From: Actinobacteria bacterium casp-actino5
Lineage (GTDB): Bacteria > Actinomycetota > Acidimicrobiia > Acidimicrobiales > Ilumatobacteraceae
Length of the DNA stretch: 64,000 nt
Direction of reading: 5' to 3'
NCBI GenBank assembly: GCA_001510385.1
Contig: LFFE01000007.1
Location: forward strand, 150,540 to 214,539
Numbering within the stretch: position 1 is the first letter of the stretch; each line of letters starts with the position of its first letter. Positions 52,293 to 60,476 of the stretch are shown here, in pieces. The position numbers and the translations under genes are program-made. The notes beneath the pieces were generated by a model. The model had not been told where the DNA came from. It saw only the letters and a list, made by a program, of their open reading frames with translations, and did no database searches.

Positions 52293-52805
52293 TCAACTGT
52301 CGGCGTCGAGAAACTGATCGACTTGAACTTCACCGGAGCGAAAACGACGAACAAGTTCTGCACCAAGCGCATCAATTCGTTCGAATCGTTCGCGCCGGTC
52401 GGCGGAGATATTACGTTCGAATGTGGTGAGCACCTCGGTCAGCGACGCAAGCTCGGACTGAGAAAGTGATTCTCCTGATGACAGCCGTGAGAACCCGTGT
52501 TCGGCGCACAGTTGGTCGAGCTGGATTGCACGAGCGTCATTGGCAAGGTGATCGTCATCAACCCGTGGTGCGCGCGTTGCGGCTGATGGCGCAGTGAGAT
52601 GCTGAGACAGCACGCGTTGCAGGTCTCCTGAGAGGTCTTCGCTTGATGAGTCGTCCGACCGGTTGAGTTCTGCTGCAACTATGTCAATGCGAGCCTGAGC
52701 GATTCGACGAACATACGAGACCGCGTCATCTTCGTGCTGAAGTCGATTTCGCTCCAAACGAAGGTCGTCAAGGGAGAGTGAACGAGGGTCAATGTCGGCG
52801 GCCAT
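52293..52805 (-). CDS. RsiG-like (anti-sigma, c-di-GMP-binding type) protein
   Basis: The 170-residue helical protein contains, at residues 26-41, D-x3-S-x2-R-x3-Q-x3-D (D26, S30, R33, Q37, D41). In Streptomyces RsiG the c-di-GMP motif is E-x3-S-x2-R-x3-Q-x3-D. Here there is one copy with Asp for the first Glu. The downstream helix (SELASLTEVLTTFERNISADRRERFERIDALGAELVRRF) is also in the style of RsiG. By analogy it may hold a WhiG-type sigma factor inactive; no sigma gene is in the window. It follows moaD with a one-base overlap. Confidence 0.72.
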   Translation of the reverse strand: MAADIDPRSLSLDDLRLERNRLQHEDDAVSYVRRIAQARIDIVAAELNRSDDSSSEDLSGDLQRVLSQHLTAPSAATRAPRVDDDHLANDARAIQLDQLCAEHGFSRLSSGESLSQSELASLTEVLTTFERNISADRRERFERIDALGAELVRRFRSGEVQVDQFLDADS

Positions 52806-53044
52806 CACATCCCTCCAGAGACCGGTGGGAGTATCGCAATCTCATCTCCTGCACTGACCGCTGTTGAGTTATCTGCGGTATCACCATTCACCCAGATGCG
52901 ACACGTTGAGAGAACGTCAACAAATCTCTGACCGTACCGTTCGGAGGCGACTGCGAGGACCTCTCCAACCGTCGCACCGTCAATGTCATCTGTGCCGGTG
53001 CCTGCGGCTTCACGAGCCGATGCAAACATCCTGAGCGCTGCCAC
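52805..53044 (-). CDS. moaD: MoaD/ThiS family sulfur carrier with extra C-terminal Met
   Basis: The small ubiquitin-fold protein of about 79 residues starts VAALRMFASAREAAGTGTDDIDG, includes CRIWVNGD and AGDEIAILPPVSGG, and then ends in Met. MoaD normally ends in Gly-Gly, which is adenylated and thiocarboxylated for molybdopterin synthase. The extra Met would block that unless removed. GTG 53044 is the preferred start; a longer frame would overlap the divergent phosphatase gene. The GGAGGG encoding Gly-Gly doubles as the ribosome-binding site of the next gene. Confidence 0.8.
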   Translation of the reverse strand: MAALRMFASAREAAGTGTDDIDGATVGEVLAVASERYGQRFVDVLSTCRIWVNGDTADNSTAVSAGDEIAILPPVSGGM

Positions 53045-53126
53045 ATCCCCGATAGTAGATGACAGGTCTTCACTACTTGAGGAAGTTCGTTCGTCACTAC
53101 CGGACCCACCGGTACCATCAAGGGTC

Positions 53127-53759
53127 GTGCCGACACCTGTTCCAAGTTTGCTTGTCATACGACATGGCCAAAGTTTGTGGAACGCGCTCGCTCGTTGGCA
53201 AGGAATGGCCGATATCGATCTGAGTGATCTTGGGCGCACTCAAGCACAGGTTGCAGCAAACCAGCTCGCTGAGGGACCACACGTGTTTCACAGAGTGTTC
53301 GCGTCGCAATTGTCTCGGGCGCATGAGACCGCGTCGATCATTGCTGCGCACCTCAACCTCGATGAGCCACAAATTGACGAGCGTTGGAACGAAGCTGATG
53401 CTGGCCCGTGGCAAGGTCTCACTCCAGACGAGATCAAGGACCAATGGCCAGGATTTCTTGAACGCAATCGCCGACCCGATGGCTTTGAGTCATACGACAA
53501 TGTCGCTGAGCGTTCGCTGTCGGCTGCTACCGAGGTGCTCGCAGCCGTTGATCCTGACCAACCGTTACTCGTGGTGAGCCATTCAGGTGTGATTCGAAGC
53601 CTGAGACGCCACCTCACTGGCGCTAGTGAGCGCACACCGAACCTCGGCGGAATGTGGCTTCATCTTGTGAGTGGCCGAGTGCGTGCCGGACATACCTTTG
53701 ACCCGCTCAGCGCAGCCGAGGAACGCGAGTTCTCAGAAGGACCCGGACCGGTCGAATAG
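53127..53759 (+). CDS. Histidine phosphatase family protein (phosphoglycerate mutase-like)
   Basis: The 210-residue protein has the phospho-His motif LLVIRHGQSLWNALARWQGMADIDLSDLG. FASQLSRAHETASIIAAHL, an acidic EADAGPWQG, and the second catalytic His in LLVVSHSGVIRSLRRHL follow. The family includes cofactor-dependent phosphoglycerate mutases and many small-molecule phosphatases. The exact substrate is unclear. GTG 53127 with AAGGG upstream is the likely start. A similar gene lies near mshA in mycobacteria. Confidence 0.88.
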   Translation: MPTPVPSLLVIRHGQSLWNALARWQGMADIDLSDLGRTQAQVAANQLAEGPHVFHRVFASQLSRAHETASIIAAHLNLDEPQIDERWNEADAGPWQGLTPDEIKDQWPGFLERNRRPDGFESYDNVAERSLSAATEVLAAVDPDQPLLVVSHSGVIRSLRRHLTGASERTPNLGGMWLHLVSGRVRAGHTFDPLSAAEEREFSEGPGPVE

Positions 53760-53846
53760 ACCCCCGTTCAACACCTTGGTGTTGACACGGTTTTCGACGC
53801 GATCAGCACGACTTCGACACGGCGTTGGGCGGTAGCCTTCGCATTC

Positions 53847-54680
53847 GTGGGTACCGAAAAGCGTGAACGCAAAAAGGCAAATAAGGCTGCTCGTCAAGAG
53901 CGCGAAATCCGTCAGCAACGGGTGGATAACGTTCGACGCAAGGCAACAAAGTGGGGAACGCTCCTCATCGTTGGCTTAGGTCTTGTTGTCGGTATCGCAG
54001 CGCTCGGTGGAGCATTCTCAGGTGATGACACCGCAGGCGATTCCGCCGCCTCTGATGAAGTTGCCACCGATTCGTCTGACACGTCCGGCGATGCCGCGAC
54101 CGCAACCACCGTGGCCTCAACTGTGGATTGCCCTCCCATCGATGGCTCTGCACCTCAGCAGCAGAATTTCGATAGCGCCCCACCCACTTGCATCGACGCA
54201 GATTCCTCGTACTCTGCTGAGATTGTGACCAATAAGGGCACGCTCGTGGTTGAACTCGATCAGGGTCGGGCGCCACTCGCCGTGAACAACTTTGTGACGC
54301 TTGCTCGCTATCACTACTTCGATAACACCGAATGTCATCGCATCATCCCTGGATTCATGGCGCAGTGTGGAGACCCCACCGCCACTGGCACCGGTGGTCC
54401 TGGGTATCGATTTGCCGACGAACTTCCTGCCGCTGGCGAGTACCAGATTGGTTCACTCGCGATGGCGAATAGTGGCCCCAACACAAATGGCAGCCAGTTT
54501 TTCATTATTTCGGGTGAGACCGGCGTGAACCTGCCCCCGAACTACACGCTCTTTGGCCAAGTAACCCAGGGACTTGATGACACACTTCCGGCCCTCGATG
54601 CTGCGGGTAACCCATCTTCAAACGGCGTACCTCCGTTGGAGCAGGTCATCATTGAGTCGGTGACGATTACTGAAGCCTGA
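53847..54680 (+). CDS. Membrane-anchored cyclophilin-type peptidyl-prolyl isomerase
   Basis: The 277-residue protein has a highly charged cytoplasmic N-terminus (TEKRERKKANKAARQEREIRQQRV), one membrane helix (about 37-58) and an Asp/Ser/Thr-rich external linker. A cyclophilin domain follows with VELDQGRAPLAVNNFVTLARYHYFDNTECHRIIPGFMAQCGDP, MANSGPNTNGSQFFI and YTLFGQV. It catalyses prolyl cis-trans isomerisation outside the membrane, probably helping exported proteins fold. GTG 53847 is the likely start. Confidence 0.92.
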   Translation: MGTEKRERKKANKAARQEREIRQQRVDNVRRKATKWGTLLIVGLGLVVGIAALGGAFSGDDTAGDSAASDEVATDSSDTSGDAATATTVASTVDCPPIDGSAPQQQNFDSAPPTCIDADSSYSAEIVTNKGTLVVELDQGRAPLAVNNFVTLARYHYFDNTECHRIIPGFMAQCGDPTATGTGGPGYRFADELPAAGEYQIGSLAMANSGPNTNGSQFFIISGETGVNLPPNYTLFGQVTQGLDDTLPALDAAGNPSSNGVPPLEQVIIESVTITEA

Positions 54681-54700
54681 CCAACATCGCTTGCGGTCGA

Positions 54701-55153
54701 CTAGCGACCGGAGTGGCCAAAGCCACCGCCACGGTCATCGCCTGACAGTTCGGCGACTTCATTCCAGGTGACCTCGCCGACGCGCTGCAACACAAGTTGT
54801 GCAATACGGTCGCCTCGCGACACGATGTAGTCGTCAGTTGGATCGGTGTTGATCAGCACCACTTTGAGTTCACCTCGGTACGCCGAATCTATGAGCCCTG
54901 GAGCATTCACCACAGAAAGCCCATGTTTGAGAGCTAGTCCAGATCTCGGAAGTACGAACCCAGCCCAGCCAAGAGGAATTGCGATGGCAATGCCAGTCGG
55001 CATCAGCACACGCCCACCACCGTGCGAGATGACTGCGTCCTCGCGGGCGTGAAGGTCAATTCCAGCATCGCCGGGATGTGCATATGACGGCAACGGCATG
55101 TCTGGGTCGAGACGCTGAACGTCGACCCTCAGGCCATCAGCGCCGGTAGTCAC
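54701..55153 (-). CDS. dut: Deoxyuridine 5'-triphosphate nucleotidohydrolase
   Basis: dUTPase hydrolyses dUTP to dUMP. The 150-residue trimeric-type protein has all five motifs: [25 protein letters not shown] (with the Ser), [32 protein letters not shown] and the C-terminal [15 protein letters not shown] 55153 gives the standard length and overlaps the nfeD stop by 17 bp, so dut is co-transcribed after nfeD. Confidence 0.95.
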   Translation of the reverse strand: MTTGADGLRVDVQRLDPDMPLPSYAHPGDAGIDLHAREDAVISHGGGRVLMPTGIAIAIPLGWAGFVLPRSGLALKHGLSVVNAPGLIDSAYRGELKVVLINTDPTDDYIVSRGDRIAQLVLQRVGEVTWNEVAELSGDDRGGGFGHSGR

Positions 55154-56453
55154 GCGCCGCTCCTTCGAGGGGTTCGACCTCGAGGGTGATGCCATCGATT
55201 GCAACCACTTTGATGGTGTCGCCGGCATCAACCGGGGTTGCTCGGTTGGTGCGGGCTCGCCAATCGGCTCCACCGACGTTGACAACGCCTTCTGGGTCAA
55301 CACGTTCAACGACGGTTCCTTCTGAACCAACCATCCATTCGCGGCCGATGGTGGGTGTTGCGAATCGGGTGCGGGTCATCGATGGCATGCCGGCAGTGAA
55401 CGTCAACATGACACCACCGATACCAGCGATGAGCGAAAGCCACGTCGGGCGAAGCGAAGCGCCGGGAACTGATTCGAAAAGCCAGAAACTTCCGACGATG
55501 GTGAGCACGATGCCAATTCCGGTCCAGGTTCGTGGAAGTCCGACCTGAACGTCGATTGCGAATGCGACCATTGCGATCACGATCAGCGCAACCGCCCATG
55601 CGCGGGCTGGTAGCTCAGCTATTCCGTAGCCGGCGAGCAACGTGGAAACTGCTCCGACAACGCCGGCAACGCCGATGCCGGCAGTGAAGAATTCGAAGAT
55701 CAGTAGCCCAAGACCGATGAGGAGCAACAGGTAGGCGACAGGTGGGCTTGCAACTGTGTGCAGCAACTGGTCGAACAGGCCAAGCTTCGAGAACCGCGGG
55801 GTGGCGATGGTGTTGCGTTGAACGGTGCCTTCTTCAGTGACGACTTCTTCTGTCGTTTGCAGTGTGGTGACCCCATTTGAGTACCCGTTGAGAGCGTCAA
55901 GCATGTTCGCAATCGTTGCGACACCTTCATCGGAGACGCGTTGGTCAAGCACGCCGAGCTCTCTGGCCTCGCTGAGGCCGATCGTGTCGCCGGCAAGCGG
56001 AGCGATACGAGCGGCTCCCTCGGTATTCGGTGCGACGATTCGTGGGTCGAGTGCACCGATCTTTGCGCCAGGTGCCATCCCGCTCACATCAGCGACGGCA
56101 AGAAGATGTGCTGAAGCTCCGAAGAGGCGTGCACCGGTTGGGCCAACCCATACAGCAACCGGAATCTGAGATTCGTCAATCGCTACCAGCACTTCGGAGA
56201 TTTCTTCGTTGGTGAGCAGCGAACCTTTTGAGTTGACCTGCAAGATGAGCGCTTGGGCGCCGTTCGTTGCTGATCGATCGACGGCATCAATGATTTCGCT
56301 GGCGACAACATGATCAAGCAGACCATCGACTTGCAGCACATCGACCGGGGCAACATCGTCAGCAGCTGAAGTAGTTGCGCCACCGAATCCAAGCACGGCG
56401 AGCAACATTCCTAAGCCAATGACTAATCTGCGCACGAGTGCCTCCGGAAACAT
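55137..56453 (-). CDS. NfeD family protein with ClpP-like domain
   Basis: The 438-residue protein has a signal peptide ([20 protein letters not shown]). A ClpP/crotonase-like serine protease domain follows ([67 protein letters not shown]). About five membrane helices (about 245-370) and a C-terminal OB-fold NfeD domain ([25 protein letters not shown]) complete it. Full-length NfeD proteins act with stomatins in membrane quality control. No stomatin (SPFH) gene follows here; dut does. Confidence 0.9.
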   Translation of the reverse strand: MFPEALVRRLVIGLGMLLAVLGFGGATTSAADDVAPVDVLQVDGLLDHVVASEIIDAVDRSATNGAQALILQVNSKGSLLTNEEISEVLVAIDESQIPVAVWVGPTGARLFGASAHLLAVADVSGMAPGAKIGALDPRIVAPNTEGAARIAPLAGDTIGLSEARELGVLDQRVSDEGVATIANMLDALNGYSNGVTTLQTTEEVVTEEGTVQRNTIATPRFSKLGLFDQLLHTVASPPVAYLLLLIGLGLLIFEFFTAGIGVAGVVGAVSTLLAGYGIAELPARAWAVALIVIAMVAFAIDVQVGLPRTWTGIGIVLTIVGSFWLFESVPGASLRPTWLSLIAGIGGVMLTFTAGMPSMTRTRFATPTIGREWMVGSEGTVVERVDPEGVVNVGGADWRARTNRATPVDAGDTIKVVAIDGITLEVEPLEGAARDYRR

Positions 56454-56472
56454 GTAAACGATCGAATTCGCT

Positions 56473-57381
56473 ATGAGCGACGGCACCCACACGGTTGCTC
56501 CGTGGTTATTGCCTAATGGAACCCTACCGACGGCAGAGCATGGCGCGCGAGTGCTGCTCGTACTTGGCAAAGGTGGAGTTGGTCGAACAACCATTACCTC
56601 GCTGTTAGCACATGGTGCCCACGCGGCTGGTCTCAAAGTGCTTGTTGTTGCCATAGACGGCAAGTCATCGCTGCACCGGTTGTGCCCAGACGGGGTTGAC
56701 GTGAAGTCGGTCTCCGCAGGGTCAGCTCTTGAGGACTACCTCCTCGATCAAGGGTTTGGAGCATTTGCCCGCCGACTTGCCCAGTCAGGCGTGATCGAGG
56801 TCGTTGGAGCCGCTGCCCCAGGCATTCACGATCTGGTGGTGTTGGGCAAGGTGAAGCAGTTTGCGAATGCCGGTCAGCATGATGTCGTGATTCTTGATGC
56901 TCCAGCGACCGGCCACGCGACATCAATGCTGTCGTCGGTTGCCGGTCTCCTCGACATTGTCGAGGGTGGCCCGATACGTGAACAAGCGCTCGATGTTGAA
57001 CGGTTACTAATGAATGCTGACCGTTGCGGTGCTGTCGTTGTCACGACCGCAGAGACCACGCCGGTCAATGAATCAATTGAGTTGATATCTGCAATTCGCG
57101 AGGTTGGCGTTGCGCTGGCCGGAGCGGTCGTCAATGCCGTCGAACCCGATGAACTATTGACAGGCCTATCTGCCAAAGAACTTTCTGGTCTTCCGAGTGC
57201 TGTTACCGACACAATTCGAGCAGCCATCGATCGTCACGAACATTCAACGGCTGACATCAAGCGATTTGTTGATGCTCTCGAACTCGGAGTGACTCAGGTT
57301 GTCAAACTTCCGACGGCGGAACTTGGTCGCGATCACATCTCAGATCTTGCGGTCGCAGCATTTGAGGAGTCGGGCTCGTGA
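56473..57381 (+). CDS. ArsA/Get3-like ATPase, first of pair
   Basis: The 302-residue deviant-Walker ATPase has VLLVLGKGGVGRTTITSLLAHGAHAAG as its P-loop, then VVAIDGKSS as switch I and VVILDAPATGHATSML as switch II. It overlaps the next ArsA-type gene by 4 nt. The pair corresponds in type and order to Rv3679-Rv3680 (BagA-BagB) of M. tuberculosis, which form a heteromeric complex. No arsenic genes are nearby, so an arsenite pump role is unlikely. It is divergent from nfeD. Confidence 0.87.
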   Translation: MSDGTHTVAPWLLPNGTLPTAEHGARVLLVLGKGGVGRTTITSLLAHGAHAAGLKVLVVAIDGKSSLHRLCPDGVDVKSVSAGSALEDYLLDQGFGAFARRLAQSGVIEVVGAAAPGIHDLVVLGKVKQFANAGQHDVVILDAPATGHATSMLSSVAGLLDIVEGGPIREQALDVERLLMNADRCGAVVVTTAETTPVNESIELISAIREVGVALAGAVVNAVEPDELLTGLSAKELSGLPSAVTDTIRAAIDRHEHSTADIKRFVDALELGVTQVVKLPTAELGRDHISDLAVAAFEESGS

Positions 57382-58433
57382 TTGCTGGTCTCATTGCCGA
57401 CCGATCTGTGGTCGTCTGCTGTGGTTCTGGCGGCGTCGGCAAGACGACGATGGCTGCAAGCATCGGGCTGGCAGCAGCAATCCAGGGACGCCGAGTGGTG
57501 GTGATCACTGTTGATCCGGCGCGTCGTTTGGGCGACGCGCTTGGTCTCGACGACGGTCTTGGTGCTGACCCAGCGCGAGTGGCCCTGCCAGATGATGTTT
57601 CTGGCGAACTGTGGGCGATGATGCTTGACCCAGCAGTCGAGCTCGAACGAGTAATTCGCTCGACTGCGGTTCGGCCGGGCCAAGCCGACGAGGCGTTGGC
57701 GAACCCATTTACCCAGTCGATCGCAACATCGCTTGGGGGTACCCAGGAGTACATGGCCACCGAAGCTGTGTATCGACTGATTTCAGATGAATCGTTTGAT
57801 CTTGTTGTTGTCGATACTCCACCGAGCGATAAAGCCATGGCGGTGGTTGAGGCACCTGATGTACTCGTGCGTTTTCTCGACCATCAGGTGTTCAAATTAT
57901 TGATGGGTACTGGTGGGCGAGCCGCACGATTGCTGTCGGCCGCGACTCAGCCACTGTTGAAAGCGGTCGGTCGGGTGATCGGGTCAAATGTGTTGAACGA
58001 TGTCGTTGAGTTTTTACGGTCGTTTACTGGCATGGAAACATCGTTTCGACAGCGAGCGATTGAGGTGCAGAAGATGTGGAGAGACTCTTCAACCGCCTTT
58101 GTGCTTGTTGCAACGCCCACATTCGAGTCGCTCACTGAAATTTCTAGGTTCAACGATGACCTTCAGTCAGCCGGAATCTCAGCAACGTCGCTTATTGCGA
58201 ATGGTGTGACGATGCTTGCCGATGTCGAAACGGAACGTGCCGATCTGCCGGCTACAGCGCAAGAGTGGCTGGCTTGGCAAGCAGATCGTGCTGCATCTGA
58301 ACGCTCGGTGTTGGCGACGAACAGCGAACATTTGCCGGCGGTGACCGTGGTTGGTCGTCTTCCACACGATGTACATGATGTGGCTGGGCTGAGAGTGCTT
58401 GCCGATCAATTGTCCACAGGCAGTACGCATTGA
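57378..58433 (+). CDS. ArsA/Get3-like ATPase, second of pair
   Basis: The 351-residue ATPase has the P-loop VVVCCGSGGVGKTTMAASIGLAAAIQG, the switch I region VITVDPARRLGDALGL and the switch II region DLVVVDTPPSDKAMAVVEAPDVLVRFLD. An insertion rich in hydrophobic residues (HQVFKLLMGTGGRAARLLSAATQPLLKAV) resembles the client-binding helices of Get3. Its GTG start overlaps the first ArsA gene by 4 nt. The two proteins probably form a complex; the client is unknown. Confidence 0.88.
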   Translation: MIAGLIADRSVVVCCGSGGVGKTTMAASIGLAAAIQGRRVVVITVDPARRLGDALGLDDGLGADPARVALPDDVSGELWAMMLDPAVELERVIRSTAVRPGQADEALANPFTQSIATSLGGTQEYMATEAVYRLISDESFDLVVVDTPPSDKAMAVVEAPDVLVRFLDHQVFKLLMGTGGRAARLLSAATQPLLKAVGRVIGSNVLNDVVEFLRSFTGMETSFRQRAIEVQKMWRDSSTAFVLVATPTFESLTEISRFNDDLQSAGISATSLIANGVTMLADVETERADLPATAQEWLAWQADRAASERSVLATNSEHLPAVTVVGRLPHDVHDVAGLRVLADQLSTGSTH

Positions 58434-58470
58434 AATGCCGCTAGCCCCCCACCGAGATAGCCTTACACCC

Positions 58471-58950
58471 GTGCATATTCTTCTTGCCACCGATGCCGAT
58501 TGGGTCGTTGACGAAGTCACCGCTGCTCTTGGCGATCACGAGACGTCGTTCACCATCTGTCGTGAAGGCCGTTTGGTGTCTGAACTCGTAGCTGTCGGCA
58601 ATATCGATGTCGTTATCGCTGACCTTCAGATCGGATCGATGGGCGGCATGGCGGTCGCAATGGATCTGCGTCTCGATGCTTCATCTGGAGCGATCTCTGA
58701 AGTTCCGCTCATCATGTTGCTCGACCGCGAAGCCGACGTGTTCTTAGCGCAGCGCTCCGCTGCTGATGCATGGCTGGTCAAACCGCTCGACGCTCTGCGG
58801 CTTCGCAAGGCGGTGGCTGCCGTCACTTCGGGTGACAGCTACACCGAAGGCGTGCCGCTGCAAGAGGTCATTGTTGAGGCTTCGGAAGGACTCGGGTCTG
58901 AGTCTGATGAGGCTGAGACGCCCGAGGCAGAAACAGTCGACGCCGGATAG
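58471..58950 (+). CDS. Stand-alone response-regulator receiver protein
   Basis: The protein of about 159 residues is a single receiver domain: VHILLATDADWVVDEVTAAL, phospho-acceptor Asp in DVVIADLQIGSMGGM, and Lys in DAWLVKPLDALRLRKAV. An acidic tail of about 30 residues follows (SESDEAETPEAETV). It has no output domain or partner kinase nearby, so it may signal by protein contact. GTG 58471 is the likely start; ATG 58435 is in frame. It follows the ArsA pair and precedes tRNA-Pro. Confidence 0.82.
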   Translation: MHILLATDADWVVDEVTAALGDHETSFTICREGRLVSELVAVGNIDVVIADLQIGSMGGMAVAMDLRLDASSGAISEVPLIMLLDREADVFLAQRSAADAWLVKPLDALRLRKAVAAVTSGDSYTEGVPLQEVIVEASEGLGSESDEAETPEAETVDAG

Positions 58951-58965
58951 GATCCGTAGCCGCTA

Positions 58966-59043
58966 CGGGGTGTAGCGCAGCTTGGTTAGCGCGCCACGTT
59001 CGGGACGTGGAGGCCGGAGGTTCGAATCCTCTCACCCCGACCA
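58966..59043 (+). tRNA. tRNA-Pro (CGG)
   Basis: The acceptor CGGGGTG pairs with CACCCCG. The anticodon stem-loop CCACG-TTCGGGA-CGTGG gives CGG. The T-arm is GGAGG-TTCGAAT-CCTCT, and CCA is encoded. Confidence 0.97.
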
Positions 59044-59176
59044 CTCTGCATTGTCAACGTCGGCTCTGTGATGCGACTTGGGGCGATCAAACTTTTCGAT
59101 TCGGGAACGTCCGGGTTAGTCAGACAATCACCCGTTTACTTGGTGAAAACGAACGTTTGTAGAAAATTGCTCCGCG

Positions 59177-59212
59177 AAAAGTGCGAGATCCAGTTGCCAA
59201 TGCGCTCTTGAC
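59177..59212 (+). repeat. Bipartite 36-nt element, copy 1
   Basis: The element is AAAAGTGCGAGAT (59177-59189), a 10-nt spacer, and ATGCGCTCTTGAC (59200-59212). The same arrangement recurs at 61322-61357 with 25 of 26 arm bases identical and the same spacer length. This copy ends 42 bp before the start codon of the interrupted lipoprotein gene. The 210-bp gap between tRNA-Pro and that gene otherwise holds nothing I can identify. Confidence 0.7.
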
Positions 59213-59254
59213 TAACGTACCGAACAACCGGTACTGGACGACGGGAGAACCCAG

Positions 59255-60361
59255 ATGAAGAAATACACCGCACTCGCCGCCGGCGCAATCATGATGATTG
59301 CCTCAGCCTGCACCACGACCAACACTAGTGAAGATGCTTCACTCAGCGACGCCGTTGAGGCCTTGCAAGAAGAAGTTGATCGCCTGCAATCAGAACTCGA
59401 TGAATCATAGGAGTCGAGTAGCGATTCGAGCGAATCATCCGATAGCAGTTCCTCGTCACCGAGCAGCTCATCATCGTCGAACAGCGACTCGTACCTTCCA
59501 CAGCCGCTCATTGATAGCAACGGAACCGCTACCGATCGCGAGACTGCCGAGAAGATCGCTGAAGAACTCGGTTGTGAGGGCTCACACGAGATGGATGGTC
59601 GCCACATGCCATGTGCAAGCCACAGCGAGGGCTCGATGGTCATGAACAAGTACCAAGAAGAAATCTCGATGCCGTATCCAACCAACGGCCTGTACGACAC
59701 GGTGGAAGAAGCCGAGCAAGCAGCAGAGATGGCCGCCTGTGAGGGGCACCACGAAGTAAACGGCCAGTACATGCCGTGTGATGAGCACGACGAGTATGTC
59801 GACAACATGGAGATGATCGAGTCGGCCGGCCCAGTTCAAATGACTGAAGATGGCATGTACCCAACCGAAGCCGAGGCCCTTGCCGCTGCCGCAGCAGCCG
59901 GTTGCACCGGCACCCACCAGATGGGTGACATGTGGATGATGTGCGGTGAGCATGCCGCGGGTGAACAGGTGGCCGAGGACATGGTCCAACGGGCTGAAGA
60001 AGCCCAAGCAGTTGAGAACGAAACTGCAAACGCTGACGGTACACAGACGATCATCTCAGACCCCCTTGCCAGCCTCGTTATAAAAGAGAAGAACAGCCGC
60101 ACAATTTCCGTTGAAGCTCGCTACGACGGCAGATTCTTGTCGGACGGCATGGAAGTCTGCATTACCCAGTACAACCAGTACGGCAATGCAGTTGGTTGTC
60201 GTCCAGGGTCCCAATTTGCATACGCAAAACAACTCTGGAGCGTGACGTGCCAGCGAGGAAGCAATGGAAGCCCTAAGCCGTATTACACCATCCGAATTCT
60301 CGATGGAGGTAACGAACTTGCTCGGATTGATATCTCTGAGGACAGCCGCTATCGCTGCTGA
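59255..60361 (+). pseudogene. Lipoprotein gene with three CxGxH repeats, interrupted by an in-frame amber codon
   Basis: From ATG 59255 the frame encodes a signal peptide with lipobox ASAC (C19) and a short coiled coil (LSDAVEALQEEVDRLQSEL). It then meets TAG at 59408-59410. The same frame continues without stops for 316 codons to 60361. That part has a Ser-rich linker, three 55-residue repeats of the type C-x-G-x-H...M-x-C-x2-H (first Cys codons at 59573, 59738 and 59903), and a Cys-containing C-terminal domain. The repeats resemble DUF3721-type motifs. One base change would restore a 368-codon gene. Alternatives are suppression of TAG, or a real 51-residue lipoprotein followed by a separate product. 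Confidence 0.7.
59591..60361 (+). CDS. Downstream open half of the interrupted repeat lipoprotein
   Basis: If the amber codon is a true stop, the first ATG available afterwards is 59591. It lies inside repeat 1, after its first Cys and His. The 256-residue product would lack a signal peptide and part of repeat 1, and I see no ribosome-binding site in front of it. Independent translation is therefore unlikely. It keeps repeats 2 and 3 (ACEGHHEVNGQYMPCDEH and GCTGTHQMGDMWMMCGEH) and the C-terminal domain with four Cys. Confidence 0.4.
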   Translation: MDGRHMPCASHSEGSMVMNKYQEEISMPYPTNGLYDTVEEAEQAAEMAACEGHHEVNGQYMPCDEHDEYVDNMEMIESAGPVQMTEDGMYPTEAEALAAAAAAGCTGTHQMGDMWMMCGEHAAGEQVAEDMVQRAEEAQAVENETANADGTQTIISDPLASLVIKEKNSRTISVEARYDGRFLSDGMEVCITQYNQYGNAVGCRPGSQFAYAKQLWSVTCQRGSNGSPKPYYTIRILDGGNELARIDISEDSRYRC

Positions 60362-60392
60362 GTAGCCACGTCATAACCAATCACTTCACATT

Positions 60393-60422
60393 GGTGGGTC
60401 GGGTCGTAAGATCCGGCCCACC
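60393..60422 (+). terminator. GC-rich hairpin after the repeat lipoprotein gene
   Basis: A 13-bp stem (GGTGGGTCGGGTC / GATCCGGCCCACC, two G-U pairs) is closed by a GTAA loop. It sits 31 bp after the TGA of the lipoprotein frame. There is no T-tract, so it may be a processing or weak termination signal rather than a classical terminator. Confidence 0.5.
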
Positions 60423-60476
60423 GACGCGTTCGCCGTCAATTGATGCGTTGCGACCACATCCTGACAGGATGAACTC

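Noticed and set aside
52289..52302. 14-nt sequence ACTGTCAACTGTCG shared with 62414-62427
   Set aside because: One copy lies at the stop codon of a gene, and a few 14-nt matches are expected by chance in a window of this size.
53769..53784. Palindrome CAACACC-TT-GGTGTTG between the phosphatase and cyclophilin genes
   Set aside because: The two-base loop is too small for a hairpin. It could be an operator, but nothing else supports that and no second copy was seen.
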